From contig JANCIK010000012.1 in NCBI GenBank assembly GCA_028532985.1, positions 2,418,001 through 2,482,000 on the forward strand: 64,000 bases of DNA, read 5' to 3'. The notes under the pieces were generated by a model. The model had not been told where the DNA came from. It worked only from the letters and a program-made list of their open reading frames with translations, and ran no database searches. The DNA is from Stropharia rugosoannulata. Its lineage: Eukaryota > Basidiomycota > Agaricomycetes > Agaricales > Strophariaceae. Position numbers and translations under genes: made by a program. Each line of letters starts with the position of its first letter. Within the stretch, counting starts at the first letter, position 1. This document shows positions 9,742-20,235 of the stretch, piece by piece.

Positions 9742-11493
9742 GTGGAACCATTGGTGATTACACCTACTCGAGATAGAAAAGCGAAGAGGAAAGCAAGGGA
9801 AGAGGCGTGGCTACAGATAGAAACGCAGGATCTTGCTCAGCGCGTACCAGGAGCGCTTACAGAGAGTGACTCAGAGCAGGAGGATGGGCCCAGCGGATTC
9901 TGGGGACCGCCTTCTGGAATTGAAACAGACGACTGCTCAGCAGACGGAGACATTACGCTTGAAGTTGCACCATTTGGCTCATCAGATAGCCAAGCTACTC
10001 AAGACACACCTCCTCTGTTTTCGGAAGTATTCGAGACTGCTAAGAGATCCGCTCAGCAGACGACAGATAATAGTGAGAGCGAGGCCGAGCGCGTGGCCAG
10101 AGATATATTTGAAGGAGACTTGTCAGACCTTTCCACAAGTGAACACGAACCGCCCCCTGAAATTATCACCATGCCTAAGGAAACGTCTATGCCTGTGCGC
10201 GGAGCGCGCGGTGCACCAAGCTTCGACCCCTCTGCTGAGCGTGATGAACTCCCACGCTACTTCGAGGACTTAGAGGACTGGTTCAAGTGCGCTGAGGTGA
10301 CGGAGGATAATGAGAGGAGAGGCTATGTAATCAAATATGTACCCATGCAGACAGCGGAGGAGTGGAAGAATTTACCAGGCTATGACACCAAGAGTTACGC
10401 TGAGCTGAAGAAGATGATCCTCAATGAATATCCTGAGGTGATCAGTATTCAGACGGGGTCCATCGCGCGCCTAAAGAAGCTGTGCAAGGAGAACCAGCAC
10501 ATCTCGGAGGAAGACCTCCAGGTGCTGTTGGACTTCAAGCGGGCATTCTTAGCGGAGGCAGCGAAGTTGACCAAGGCGCCTACCTTGCTGGCCAATCATA
10601 CACTGGTGACCTACTTCACCAACAGTCTCACAGCGGGGTTCAGGGAGAGGTTGTTTAACAAGCTGGATATCGACTACACTACGAGAACGTCGTTTGACAA
10701 GTACCTAAAGGAACGCAATATACCCTTTACGGCGCCAGCAGGGGTTCAGGTGGAAGCGCAGACTGAGGACATGTATCCGCTGAAGCAGGTGGCGGAAATG
10801 GCAGAGCAGATGGCACGCACCAAGAACCCTAGTACTTCGCTCAGCTTGAGTCGAGACTCAGCGGACAGGCTCATGCCTGTGCCTGCCATCAAGACCGAGT
10901 CAGCGGAGGTGCATAAGAAGCGCTGGCAAATAGTGGACTTGAAGGGCTTTGTAGCGTCGTTTAAAGATACATTGTCGCTGGTAGAAAAGACGGTGTTGAA
11001 GTCAAAAGAGACCAATAAGAAGGAGTTGGAAGACATTCTGCGCAATGTAATGTCATCGCGGGCGGCGCCTGTAGCTGCGCCAGTCCAGCCAGCGGTGCCT
11101 ATGATGCCAATGGGAGGACCAGGTTTCAGCGGAGCGCCGCCGCGTCCGTTTCAATACCAACAGCGACCTGAACCGAGGTGCTTCTATTGTAAACAGACGG
11201 GACACATCATAGCGGAGTGTATTGTGAGACAACAGGATCTGTCCGCTGGGAAGATAATCATCACGGAAGCTGGAAGGCTCCAACTCCCGGATGGATCGTC
11301 ATTACCTTGGGACCCTTCGCGCGCTATCAAAGAATGTGTAGATGAGTGGCATAAGAAGAGTGGGCTGCCAGTGCAGCAGGCCTACATGGCGCCGGTACAC
11401 CCAGCATACATGGGGACTCCGCCGAGCATGGTGTACGCCCAGGTCTACCAACCAGCCAGCTCTCTCGATGAGACTTATGAAGAGCAAATTTGA
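9742..11493 (+). CDS. gag: Gag polyprotein of element A
   Basis: Structural protein that would package the element RNA. The coordinates give the 583-codon open frame, which begins at a GTG. The first in-frame ATG is near 10171 (MPKETSMPVRG) in a good context and leads into PSFDPSAERDELPRYFEDLEDWF, which resembles the start of other fungal Ty3 Gags, so the AUG product is about 440 aa. A CCHC zinc knuckle, CFYCKQTGHIIAEC, lies near residue 480 of the long frame. The N-terminal extension is acidic and Ser-rich, and is either non-coding or reached by splicing. It ends with TGA at 11491-11493, overlapping pol in the -1 frame. Confidence 0.8.
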   Translation: MEPLVITPTRDRKAKRKAREEAWLQIETQDLAQRVPGALTESDSEQEDGPSGFWGPPSGIETDDCSADGDITLEVAPFGSSDSQATQDTPPLFSEVFETAKRSAQQTTDNSESEAERVARDIFEGDLSDLSTSEHEPPPEIITMPKETSMPVRGARGAPSFDPSAERDELPRYFEDLEDWFKCAEVTEDNERRGYVIKYVPMQTAEEWKNLPGYDTKSYAELKKMILNEYPEVISIQTGSIARLKKLCKENQHISEEDLQVLLDFKRAFLAEAAKLTKAPTLLANHTLVTYFTNSLTAGFRERLFNKLDIDYTTRTSFDKYLKERNIPFTAPAGVQVEAQTEDMYPLKQVAEMAEQMARTKNPSTSLSLSRDSADRLMPVPAIKTESAEVHKKRWQIVDLKGFVASFKDTLSLVEKTVLKSKETNKKELEDILRNVMSSRAAPVAAPVQPAVPMMPMGGPGFSGAPPRPFQYQQRPEPRCFYCKQTGHIIAECIVRQQDLSAGKIIITEAGRLQLPDGSSLPWDPSRAIKECVDEWHKKSGLPVQQAYMAPVHPAYMGTPPSMVYAQVYQPASSLDETYEEQI

Positions 11494-14400
11494 ACGCTGC
11501 AGCAGGAGCTGGACAGTCGGAAGGCGTTCTTAAAAGAGCACTCAGCGGTCAAGACGCCAGAGGAGGTGATAGAGGAGCAGCGGCAGCTGATCGCAACTAT
11601 GAAAGCGGAGCGGGATGCAGTGCTGAGCCAGGGTTTCGATTGAGTCTGATGAAGGGAAGCGTGGGCAGAGTTCAGCGTAGCGGCTCTGATAAACCCAAGA
11701 ACCCGGAAGACGTAAATAAGAAGCTACCAGTAAGAGGTACACCAAGGACAACTATCGAGGAGGTCGACAGCGGAGATGAGGAAGAGTTTATAGAGGAGAT
11801 TAGTAGACAGGTGCCCAGCGGAGCAGAGAAAAAGAAAGTAAGCTTCGCAGCGCCAGCGCAGAAAGTTGGGGAGAATAAAAAGCCAGCGCAGGTGCCGTAT
11901 GTAATGGTTCCTCCGCTGTGCGTACCAGAAAAGAGTCAGCCGCCTGTAAGAGAGGTGCCGATGCCGGTGATAGAGAAAAGGAAGCCAGCGTATAAGTTGC
12001 ACACGTCCATTGAGGATGAAGCACAAGCGGACGAAGTCCTTAAGCGTTTAGAGAGCCAGAAAATAGAGATCACTCAAGGGCAATTATTGGGGATCTCTAC
12101 AGCGGGGTTTAGGAGGAAGTTTGTCGAGTGTATCATACCGCGCAAGGTTCCGCTGGATGTAAATACCATGCAGGTTTTGCAGTTGGATTATGAGGCAGAG
12201 GAGTGGGAGATGGACGAGGCCATCGCCCAGCTGAAGCAGGAGAATGAAGAAGAAGAGTTCATGCAAATGGACGAGCTCCCAGCGGCGACGTTCCTCACTT
12301 GCACGGAGGAGCGCGGTGGTTTACAACCCGGCACAATAATCATGGAGGATCCTTATGAGCAATACATCTCGACGCTACAACCCGGCGAAAAGCCAAAGGG
12401 ATTAATTGTGGCACGAGAATCGCACCATCTCAAGGCAGTATTTCTGCTGATTAATGGGAAAGGCCGTGCAGAGACTCTGCTCGACAGCGGATCGCAAATA
12501 GTGTCCATGGTGCAAGATATCATGGAGCGACTAGGCTTAAGCTGGGATCCTGACTTTACCATTAGGATGCAGAGTGCTAACAAACAAGTCGAGTCGACTA
12601 AGGGCTTAGCGCGGAATGTACCTTTTGTGTTCAGCAGACTGACAGTGTACCTACAAGTGCACGTTATCAGCACAGCCGCTTACGAGGTTCTGTTGGGGAA
12701 GCCGTTTGAGATTCTCACTGAAAGCAATGTGAAGACGCGCGGGGATGGCACAGTGGAACTTACGCTGACGGACCCAAACACTCAGCGGAAGCTAGTGGTA
12801 CCTACGTATAATCGAGTGCGGGCCGAAGATACTTCAGTGGGAGCCAGATGTGCAGGACTCCAGCGCAGCGGAGGAGCCGCATGCCGACCAGGATTTTCAG
12901 TCCTCGATGATTTGATGCATCAAGGAGAGGTCGCGTTAATGTTCGAGCGGGATGATAGGACTGGAAAGATAGAGATAGCGGGGTATGCGTTGCCAAAGAA
13001 TGGAGGGAGATTTGGCTCCGCTGAGCTGAGAGATGTGTACATGGCTCAAGCTGTGCACGAGGCTAGGATGGAGGATAAAGAGAAAGCATCAATTTATAAG
13101 TACTTTCAGCAAAAAGAATGGCGAGAAAAAGAGACAGTGAAAGGCGAGCCGAGGGGGCAATTCCGCTCAGCGGACCCCGAGCAAAGCCAGTCAGCGCGGA
13201 AAGGAGTAACTAGAAAGCAGTTAAGTGGTAAGAATGCCACTACCGTAACCGTCTTTGCAGGAAAGAAATATAAGCCAGTCGCTGACAAGGTCAGGCCCGT
13301 TTATCAAGAGCTACCAGAGAAATTCAGGATAGTGAGAGAGATAAAGGGAGATCCGCTGAAAGAAATGCCTCCGCTGACGGTACACCCACCAGAGTTTGTA
13401 CCCACGGGAAGGTACACAGCGGAGCGGAAGGAGGAAATAGATAAAGCGCACGGAGGAGATTTCCTGTGGCCAGAGGAGCGCAAGCTAGTACATCAGGTGT
13501 TCATGCAGCAGAACGAGGTGTTCGCGTGGGATGACACGGAAAAGGGGAGGTTTAGAACAGACTTCTTCCTGCCGGTGGATATTCCAACAGTAGAACATAC
13601 GCCGTGGGTACTGAAAAATATACCCATTCCGCCAGGCATGTATGAGCGGGTGTGCGAGTTCATCGCTACTAAGATCCGCACTGGGACTTATGAACCATCC
13701 AGTTCATCATACCAGTCGCACTGGTTCACAGTAACAAAGAAAGACGGGGTATCCTTTAGAATAGTACACAGCTTAGAGCCGCTGAACGCTGTTACCATCG
13801 CACACTCAGGATTGCCACCAGCAGCGGAGAGTTTGGCAGAACACTTCGCTGGGCGTGCGTGTGGCGGAATACTGGACTTGTATGTAGGCTACGACGAGCG
13901 GCTCTTAGCGGAGTCGTCTCGCGACCTAACAACATTCCAGACACCGTTTGGTGTGCTCCGCTTAGTGACCTTGCCAATGGGTTGGACCAATTCTGTACCC
14001 ATCTTCCATGAAGATGTAACTTATATTCTCCGCGATGAAATACCAGATGTCACGGAGCCGTACATTGACGATGTGCCTATCCGCGGACCGAAGACACGGT
14101 ATGAATTAGAGGATGGAGGGTATGAGACGATTCCAGAGAACAGCAGAATCAGGCGTTTTGTGTGGGAACACATGCAGAATGTGAATAGGATAGTTCAGCA
14201 GATGAAGTACTCAGGAGGGACTTTCAGCGGAAAGAAATCCATATTGTGTGCAGCGGAGATTGTAGTGGTGGGACACTTATGTACCTACGAGGGTCGAAAG
14301 CCAGCGCCAGATAAAGTACACGCTATCCTCAACTGGGGGCCGTGTAAGAATGTCAGCGATGTGTGCGCCTTCATGGGTACGATGGGGCTCCTGCGTATTT

Positions 14401-15680
14401 ACATCTCAGACTACGCTAAGCGAGCGGAGCACATACAGCGATTGTTGCGTGGGAAAGAACCCTTCGAGTGGGGGCCAGCGCAGCAAGCCAGTATGGATGC
14501 ACTGAAAGATGGAGCACGGAACGCACACTGTGTCAAGCCACTGGACTATACACTGCCAGGACCAATCACGCTGGCAGTAGATACGTCTTGGCGCGCTGTA
14601 GGATTTTATATCTACCAGCAAGATCCGCTGAACGCGAAGAAGCGTGTGTACGCCCGCTTTGGGTCAATTCTGTTAACTGAGAGGGAACAGCAGTTCTCAC
14701 AACCAAAGAGAGAGCTATACGGGCTATTGCGAGCACTGCAGGCGTGCTATTACTGGCTCATCGGAGCGCGGAAGTTGGTAGTGGAGACGGATGCCAAATA
14801 TCTCAAAGGGATGTTGGATAATCCGGGCATGGGACCTAACGCTACCATTAACCGCTGGATAGACAAGATCCTTATGTACCACTTTCAGCTGAAGCATGTA
14901 GCAGGCAAAACGTTTGGCGCAGACGGCCTGTCGCGACGAGAAGGACAACCAGGAGATGAAGAGTATGAGCACTCAGCGGAGGATGATGACCAAGAAGTAG
15001 GCCCGCTGGAGTACGAGAAAGTGTATGAAGAGGATCCCGATCTGCTGAGTTTAGAAGAGTTCAAGGACCAGATTGACGACCACAGAGGATATCTACAAGC
15101 TGGATTCCTCAACGAGTTGTTTGATGGTCCCGCTGAGCCAGCTAGAACGGAGGCACATTCGGTTGACTGTTTCCAGTTAGAACTGGAACGGGCGAGAAAA
15201 GAGACGAGAGCAGAACAGCAGACAGTGCGTAACTTCCTACAGACGGAGGAGGTGTTGCCCGCTCAGCGGGCGTACTTAGAGAAATTTGTTCTGGCACATG
15301 TAATTCCAGAGTCAAAGATAGATGAGTTGGAAGACGAAGAGTACGATGAGCGGAATCGAACGTCAGCAGGGAAGGACATGGATGATAAGCTGCCAATGAT
15401 AAGGTATTGGCTGCAAAATCCCAGTACAAGACCCAAGGATATGAGCGAACGGGAGTATCAGAATTTCATCCGTAACGCACGAAACTTCTTCTTAGACAAG
15501 GATGGGCGGATGTACCGGCGCTCAGTGGACGAGGCACATAAACTGGTCGTAGATCCCGCTCAGCGGACGCGCATGTTGCGTGCTGCGCATGACAGCCTGG
15601 GGCACAGAGGCGCATACACCACGCGCAAACTGCTGATGGAGCGCTTCTGGTGGCCAGAGCTGGAGCGGGATGTCTACTGA
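11490..15680 (+). CDS. pol: Pol of element A: protease, reverse transcriptase, RNase H, integrase N-terminus
   Basis: Open frame of 1,396 codons in the -1 frame relative to gag. It opens after a stop at 11478-11480, so frameshifting or reinitiation must occur in about 13 bases (11481-11493). Aspartic protease motif LLDSGSQIVS is at about residue 332, and the reverse transcriptase YIDD box at 858-861. RNase H follows, with TLAVDTSWRAVGFYI and VVETDAKYLKGML, then the connection ADGLSRREG. The integrase zinc finger begins with H1367-x4-H1372 (HDSLGH) and RFWWPELERDVY, then hits TGA. The Cys pair of the HHCC finger is absent, so the end is a truncation shared with element B. Confidence 0.88.
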   Translation: MNAAAGAGQSEGVLKRALSGQDARGGDRGAAAADRNYESGAGCSAEPGFRLSLMKGSVGRVQRSGSDKPKNPEDVNKKLPVRGTPRTTIEEVDSGDEEEFIEEISRQVPSGAEKKKVSFAAPAQKVGENKKPAQVPYVMVPPLCVPEKSQPPVREVPMPVIEKRKPAYKLHTSIEDEAQADEVLKRLESQKIEITQGQLLGISTAGFRRKFVECIIPRKVPLDVNTMQVLQLDYEAEEWEMDEAIAQLKQENEEEEFMQMDELPAATFLTCTEERGGLQPGTIIMEDPYEQYISTLQPGEKPKGLIVARESHHLKAVFLLINGKGRAETLLDSGSQIVSMVQDIMERLGLSWDPDFTIRMQSANKQVESTKGLARNVPFVFSRLTVYLQVHVISTAAYEVLLGKPFEILTESNVKTRGDGTVELTLTDPNTQRKLVVPTYNRVRAEDTSVGARCAGLQRSGGAACRPGFSVLDDLMHQGEVALMFERDDRTGKIEIAGYALPKNGGRFGSAELRDVYMAQAVHEARMEDKEKASIYKYFQQKEWREKETVKGEPRGQFRSADPEQSQSARKGVTRKQLSGKNATTVTVFAGKKYKPVADKVRPVYQELPEKFRIVREIKGDPLKEMPPLTVHPPEFVPTGRYTAERKEEIDKAHGGDFLWPEERKLVHQVFMQQNEVFAWDDTEKGRFRTDFFLPVDIPTVEHTPWVLKNIPIPPGMYERVCEFIATKIRTGTYEPSSSSYQSHWFTVTKKDGVSFRIVHSLEPLNAVTIAHSGLPPAAESLAEHFAGRACGGILDLYVGYDERLLAESSRDLTTFQTPFGVLRLVTLPMGWTNSVPIFHEDVTYILRDEIPDVTEPYIDDVPIRGPKTRYELEDGGYETIPENSRIRRFVWEHMQNVNRIVQQMKYSGGTFSGKKSILCAAEIVVVGHLCTYEGRKPAPDKVHAILNWGPCKNVSDVCAFMGTMGLLRIYISDYAKRAEHIQRLLRGKEPFEWGPAQQASMDALKDGARNAHCVKPLDYTLPGPITLAVDTSWRAVGFYIYQQDPLNAKKRVYARFGSILLTEREQQFSQPKRELYGLLRALQACYYWLIGARKLVVETDAKYLKGMLDNPGMGPNATINRWIDKILMYHFQLKHVAGKTFGADGLSRREGQPGDEEYEHSAEDDDQEVGPLEYEKVYEEDPDLLSLEEFKDQIDDHRGYLQAGFLNELFDGPAEPARTEAHSVDCFQLELERARKETRAEQQTVRNFLQTEEVLPAQRAYLEKFVLAHVIPESKIDELEDEEYDERNRTSAGKDMDDKLPMIRYWLQNPSTRPKDMSEREYQNFIRNARNFFLDKDGRMYRRSVDEAHKLVVDPAQRTRMLRAAHDSLGHRGAYTTRKLLMERFWWPELERDVY

Positions 15681-16796
15681 TTCCGTGGACAGAGACACAT
15701 ATGCCGTCCATCTTCCAGCAGCTACACGCGGACACTATGCACATGTCACCTGCCTCAAATGGGTACAACTACATAGTGCACGGGCGGTGCGCGCTGAGCT
15801 CATGGGTGGAAGGTCGTCCGCTGAAGAAAGAGAACGCAAGGGCGATAGTGCAGTGGATGTTTGAGGATATTATCTGCCGCTGGGGATGTCTTAGCGAGAT
15901 AATCACAGATAATGGTGGACCGTTCCGCGCAGCGCTCAAGTACTTAGAAAAGAAGTATGGTATTACAGGGATTACAATCTCAGCGTACAACTCTCAGGCG
16001 AACGGAAAGATAGAGCGCCCCATTGGGACATCAGACAAATGTTGTGGAAAGCGTGTGGAGGTACCGAGGGCGCACATAAGCGCTGGAGCAAGTTCTTCTA
16101 CCATGTGCTGTGGGCGGACCGCGTTACAGTGTGCCGCGGATTCGGTGTTCACCCTTCTTCATGGTCACTGGCACGCACCCGATACTACTGCTGGACATCA
16201 CTGAGGCGACATGGCTAGTCAAGTTACCAGATTGCGTACTTACCAAAGAGGAGTTAGTAGGGTATCGTGCGCGCGCGCTGGCCAAACATAGGGACACAGT
16301 GGAGGAGATGCGTCAGCGGGTGTCAAAAATAAAGCGGGATGCTATCAGAGAGTTCGAGTGGAAACACTCTGCTAAGATCAGAGACTATGCGTTCAAACCT
16401 GGCGATGTCGTACTGATGCATAACTCTGGCATTGAGTCCAGCTTAAATCGCAAAATGTTGGCGCGCTGGAATGGACCATACATTGTCATCGCGCGGAAGG
16501 AAGGAGGCGCTTATCTAGTCGCTGAGCTGGATGGGTCAGTGCTGAAAGACAAAGTCGCAGCATTCTGCTTAATACCCTACTTCGCCAGGCGCCAGCGGAA
16601 GCTGCCAGCGGACTTAGATGATATCATTGATCAAACGCGCAAGAACCTCAACAAGATGATGTCAGCGCCAGACTACGAGCCGGCCATACCTAAAGACTAT
16701 ATCTTTGATGAACCAGGAGTGGTTTCAGGCAGCGGCCAAGTCCCAGCGGACGAAGAGGATGATGATGAGGATGGGTGGGCGGAGCCCGATGCTTAG
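15650..16796 (+). pseudogene. Integrase core of element A, frameshifted
   Basis: Continues the integrase in another frame: LHADTMHM, IITDNGGPF and KIERP provide the D,D-35-E catalytic residues. Comparison with the nearly identical copy B shows single-base losses near 16017 (GAGCGCCCC against GAGCGGCCCC) and near 16148 (TTCGGTG against TTCGGGTG). The frame therefore breaks after KIERP and resumes near 16110-16150 with the C-terminal part (FKPGDVVLMHNSGIESSLNRKM, LIPYFARRQRKLP). The acidic tail ends at 16796. The protein cannot be made intact. Confidence 0.85.
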
Positions 16797-16916
16797 AAGC
16801 GCAAAGTAGAAAAGGAGACCACAATAGAGTAAATTGGGTAGACTAAAGGAGAAAGGCACAAAAGAAACTAGCTAAGGGCCACTTTGAGGCGCTCAGCAGA
16901 GTAATTAAGAGGGCCA

Positions 16917-18231
16917 TCACTGCAGCGCGGGCTCCTCAGCGGGGCTGTTCCCAGTCAAATCCAAGCTGCTCTGTAAAGTCTCTAACTCTTTAACGAGCAG
17001 AGCACGGCGCTTCAGGATGAAGTCAATCTTGTGCAAGTCACAGATGATCTCAGCTTGCAAGTCTCCGATGAGACAGCGAGTGACGAGCTCAGATGGGTTC
17101 CCGGTGTTCAGCAGTTCCTTAATGAGGTTGGTAGCGGTGTCGAGACAAGCATTGACCTTGTTGTTCGAGAGAGTAAGATTGGTACCTGAAAGAAGGTGAA
17201 AGAGCTCAGCGGACGCAACAGAGAAGAATAAGGGCAAAGAGCGCACCTTGTACAATGAAAGGAGAATCGGCGAAAGTAGGAACACCGTCAGCGCCGAGAC
17301 AGGCCTTCTTAGAGGAAGCGTCGTGGAACGGTGTGTCGCGCGGAGAGCGCCGGTTGTCAGAGGAGCGGAGTGTCATGCCGCGGCCAAGCACACGAGTGCG
17401 ATGTCCGCTGGCCTCAGTACGCTCCTGCTGACATAGAAGTGAGAAAGTAACGAGGGAGGGAAAACGCAACAAAACGAACCTGACGAGGAGTGTCGGGAGG
17501 AGGCGCTGAGCGCTTCTTCGAAGGGCTAGGCTCTGGGGTATTCTGGCGGCTAGGTACTCCGCCCTCAGTGGCAGCCTTGATCTTGTCATCGAGGGCCATC
17601 TTTTTAAGGAGGAGGTACAGCTGCATGTTAGTAATATCTAAAAGGGTGAAGGAAGTCAGTCACACCTTGTCGTCATCAGAATCGGGGGAGGAGGTACCTC
17701 CAGGGGCAGAGACCGTCTCAGGATCGGCAGCGGAGCGCGAGAGGAGGCGAACGTTGCGCTGAGTGGACGGTTAAAAAGATAAAGAGAGGCGGCAAGCACA
17801 CAGCATACTGGTCCAGTGGGAGTATGCATGCGCTGACGCGAAGCAGCGGCTTTCGCTTTTAAAACTTGCTCATGCAGAGTGATAAAAGCGTTGGCAGCGG
17901 GAGAGAAAGTGCGGAAGTGGTGATCCGCCTCCAAGGAGGTGTAGATGGCACGCGTCTCGTTGAGAATATCAATAGCCTCGCTGTTATTAATGATACGAGT
18001 AATGCCGCCGTGGGGATCACGCCAGCGGTTCTAAAAAGTTCGAGTGGTCAGCGGAGTACAAGGCCCAGCGGACCAGCTGAGTGCTGTGCGTACTAAGTCA
18101 ATAGCCAGAAGCTCGAGGCTCCCGGTATAGTTGGAAGGCATGGCGGAAGCCAAGCCTCTGATATCTTGGATTAATGCCAGCTGGTGTTTGACATTACTAA
18201 AGTTGTACAGCGGAGCAGGTGTGTTGGACAT
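16917..18231 (-). CDS. Accessory gene a4 of element A (347 aa, spliced, antisense)
   Basis: Mirror of copy B (29307-30621), with the same exon structure: 18231-18094, 18030-17809, 17758-17666, 17620-17480, 17427-17247, 17185-16917. The family is unrecognised. The protein has a helical N-terminus, a low-complexity Ser/Pro/Arg middle likely to be disordered, and a helical C-terminal domain with DLHKIDFILKRRALLVKEL. It lies tail to tail with gag-pol, its stop 120 bp from the integrase stop. Being antisense to the genomic RNA, its introns would not be spliced from that RNA. Confidence 0.68.
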
Positions 18232-18683
18232 GAGTGGCTGAGTGATTGAAAGTATGAGAGTAGGGCATATATATAGGCTCAGCAGAGTGCAGAGGACCTA
18301 ATGAGGGGCGGCCAGTGGTGAGGAATGTGGCATCCCAGCGGCCCAGACTCCCATCGGAGTTATGGTATGAACATTGGAGGTAGAAACAGACCACCACATG
18401 CAAGTTCGCATAAAACAGGGTGCAGAGCGGGAGCAGTTGAGAGACGAAATGAGATCCAGCGGAGAGGCGCGCCTAGCTGAAAGCGCTCAGCGGAGGCTGA
18501 TCATGTGATTACCGCATTTGGAAAAATTATGTCCGAATCAGGTATTGGCACCGACAATACATAGTGCCTAACTAGATACTTGTCATTTCAAATAGCTATG
18601 AAGGCACCACATGTAGAGGCATTTACTCTGGTTACTGTAACAAGGGTACTCTACAGAGTAAACCAAGGAAGGGGCGCAATGCC
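18232..18683. promoter_or_regulatory. Spacer between a3 and a4 with TATA box and hairpin (element A)
   Basis: Holds the a4 promoter: TATATATAGG near 18268-18277 on the plus strand (TATA on the minus strand), about 40 bp upstream of the a4 ATG. It also holds an inverted repeat near 18617-18690: GAGGCATT ... AATGCCTC enclosing TTTACTCTG ... CAGAGTAAA. No gene seen. Confidence 0.45.
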
Positions 18684-19228
18684 TCAAACATCCTGACATA
18701 ATCCTAGTCTCAGCGCAGCGGAGAAGGAAGAGAAAAGGGGACAGACGGGGAAGAAGTCCTCCTGGTAGAAATGCTGGGCGGCATAATGTAGGCGTTGAAA
18801 GTGTTTGGTGTGATTAAGAACGCCGTAGCGCTCAGCGTCGTTGGTACCACACAGACGAAGCACAAGTTCGGTGTAATACAGCTGAGCGCAGAGATGAGAA
18901 AGAAGCGGTAAATGACAGGTGGACTCGGTCAGCTCTAGGCTGCGCTGAGCGGACTACTCAGTGGGAGTGCACGGACAGTGGAGAAGGGGCTTACAGCGTG
19001 ATCTTGAACTCGGTTAAGCAGCAGGAGGCAGACACTCATGGGTAGCTGTTCCTCTGCAGCAGAATCCAGAATATAGTGAAGGGCAGTTATATAGATTCGG
19101 CATACTCGGGCTACATTGTGGGGAGGAATGTCGCTCAGCGGACGTCTAGACAAAGCATCAAGACGAAGGATGCGAGGATCGGAATGTGCAAGTAATAAGA
19201 GATTACTCTCAGCGGACAAGGAGGGCAT
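18684..19228 (-). CDS. Accessory gene a3 of element A (143 aa, spliced, antisense)
   Basis: Exons 19228-18995 and 18881-18684, identical in plan to copy B (28312-28856). Family unrecognised. The protein is Leu-rich and mostly helical, with no signal peptide, membrane segment or metal motif. See the element B entry for details. Confidence 0.6.
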
Positions 19229-19297
19229 GCTGGCGTATACAAATACAGACAGAGGGAGTTATATTATATACAAAGATGGTCAGCGCAGCGGACCACC

Positions 19298-19769
19298 CTA
19301 ATCAGAGCACATGTTGTCTACGATGAGTGCGGCATCAGGGTCCAATTCTTGAACATCGGCTGCAATTTGCTCAGAAGAAGGCAGCAGATGGAATGGCATG
19401 CCCAGATGACTGTATCGGTCGAGAATGCGTAAAGCAGCATTACTGAGTAAGCGAGGGTCGAAGTGATCATCGCTGAATGTCCGCTGAGCGCGGGCCTTGT
19501 AAAACACGATGGTCATGAGGAACGCCTGAAATTGGCGATTAAAGTCAATGAATCTCAGCGGGAGGGTAATACGATCCTGTGGAGATAGTCAGCGGAGTAG
19601 AATTTATAGAAGCAGGCCTTACCAGAGCACGGACAACAGCCTGCGCAGACTGCAACAACAAATGGAGCGTGGTCTCAGCAGAGTCTTCTGTGAGCTCAGC
19701 GTGGACGGCCAGCTGCTTGAGGATCGTGATGAACTGGCGGGCGACATTGGTGCGCTGATAGCGTTGCAT
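19298..19769 (-). CDS. Accessory gene a2 of element A (141 aa, spliced, antisense)
   Basis: Exons 19769-19623 and 19576-19298, with a 46-bp intron, matching copy B (27771-28242). It begins MQRYQRTNVARQF and ends IVDNMCSD. Small helical protein of unknown family. It lies between a1 and a3 in the antisense cluster and is preceded by a TATA-containing, PPT-like stretch. Confidence 0.65.
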
Positions 19770-19802
19770 GACAGAATGAAGGAGAAGGCTAGAGAGTCTG
19801 TC

Positions 19803-19835
19803 AACTGAGGACAGTTGATTTTATAGTGAGGGGGA
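19803..19835 (+). promoter_or_regulatory. Internal polypurine-tract-like sequence; also a2 promoter
   Basis: TGAGGACAGTTGATTTTATAGTGAGGGGGAGAG closely resembles the sequence next to the 3' LTR (TGAGGACAGTCAAAATTTTTAGTGAGGGGGAGA, ending at 22774). Read on the minus strand it gives the a2 TATA box (CACTATAAAATC). Near-identity between elements A and B stops here. Confidence 0.6.
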
Positions 19836-20235
19836 GAGAGTCCGCTGAAAAATTGACCACGGAGCACGTGCGAAGAAAAGAAGTCCGCTGAGCAGACCTG
19901 AGAAGAGAGAAAGAAACCAGCAAACATGCAGTAGACGAGAATTCCTCAGAAGTCTGCAGACTGCTCAGCGGAATTGCAGGGTCACACAAATAAAAAAGGG
20001 GCAACAATTAGGACACCTCCTTAGAGGCCTTTAGAGCAGCTCAGCAGAGTGGAGTCTATGACAAGGGACTTGAGAAACTTCAAACTCACTGCAGACTCAC
20101 ACAAAAGAGACAAGAACAAAAGAGGCATATTTGGATTGTGACAAAAGATAGACTACTTTACATATGCCAGGTAAAGTAAGGAGAACAAGAAGGGCAAGAA
20201 AATTGAAAGAAACAAATAAAAGCACGTGCCCGAAT

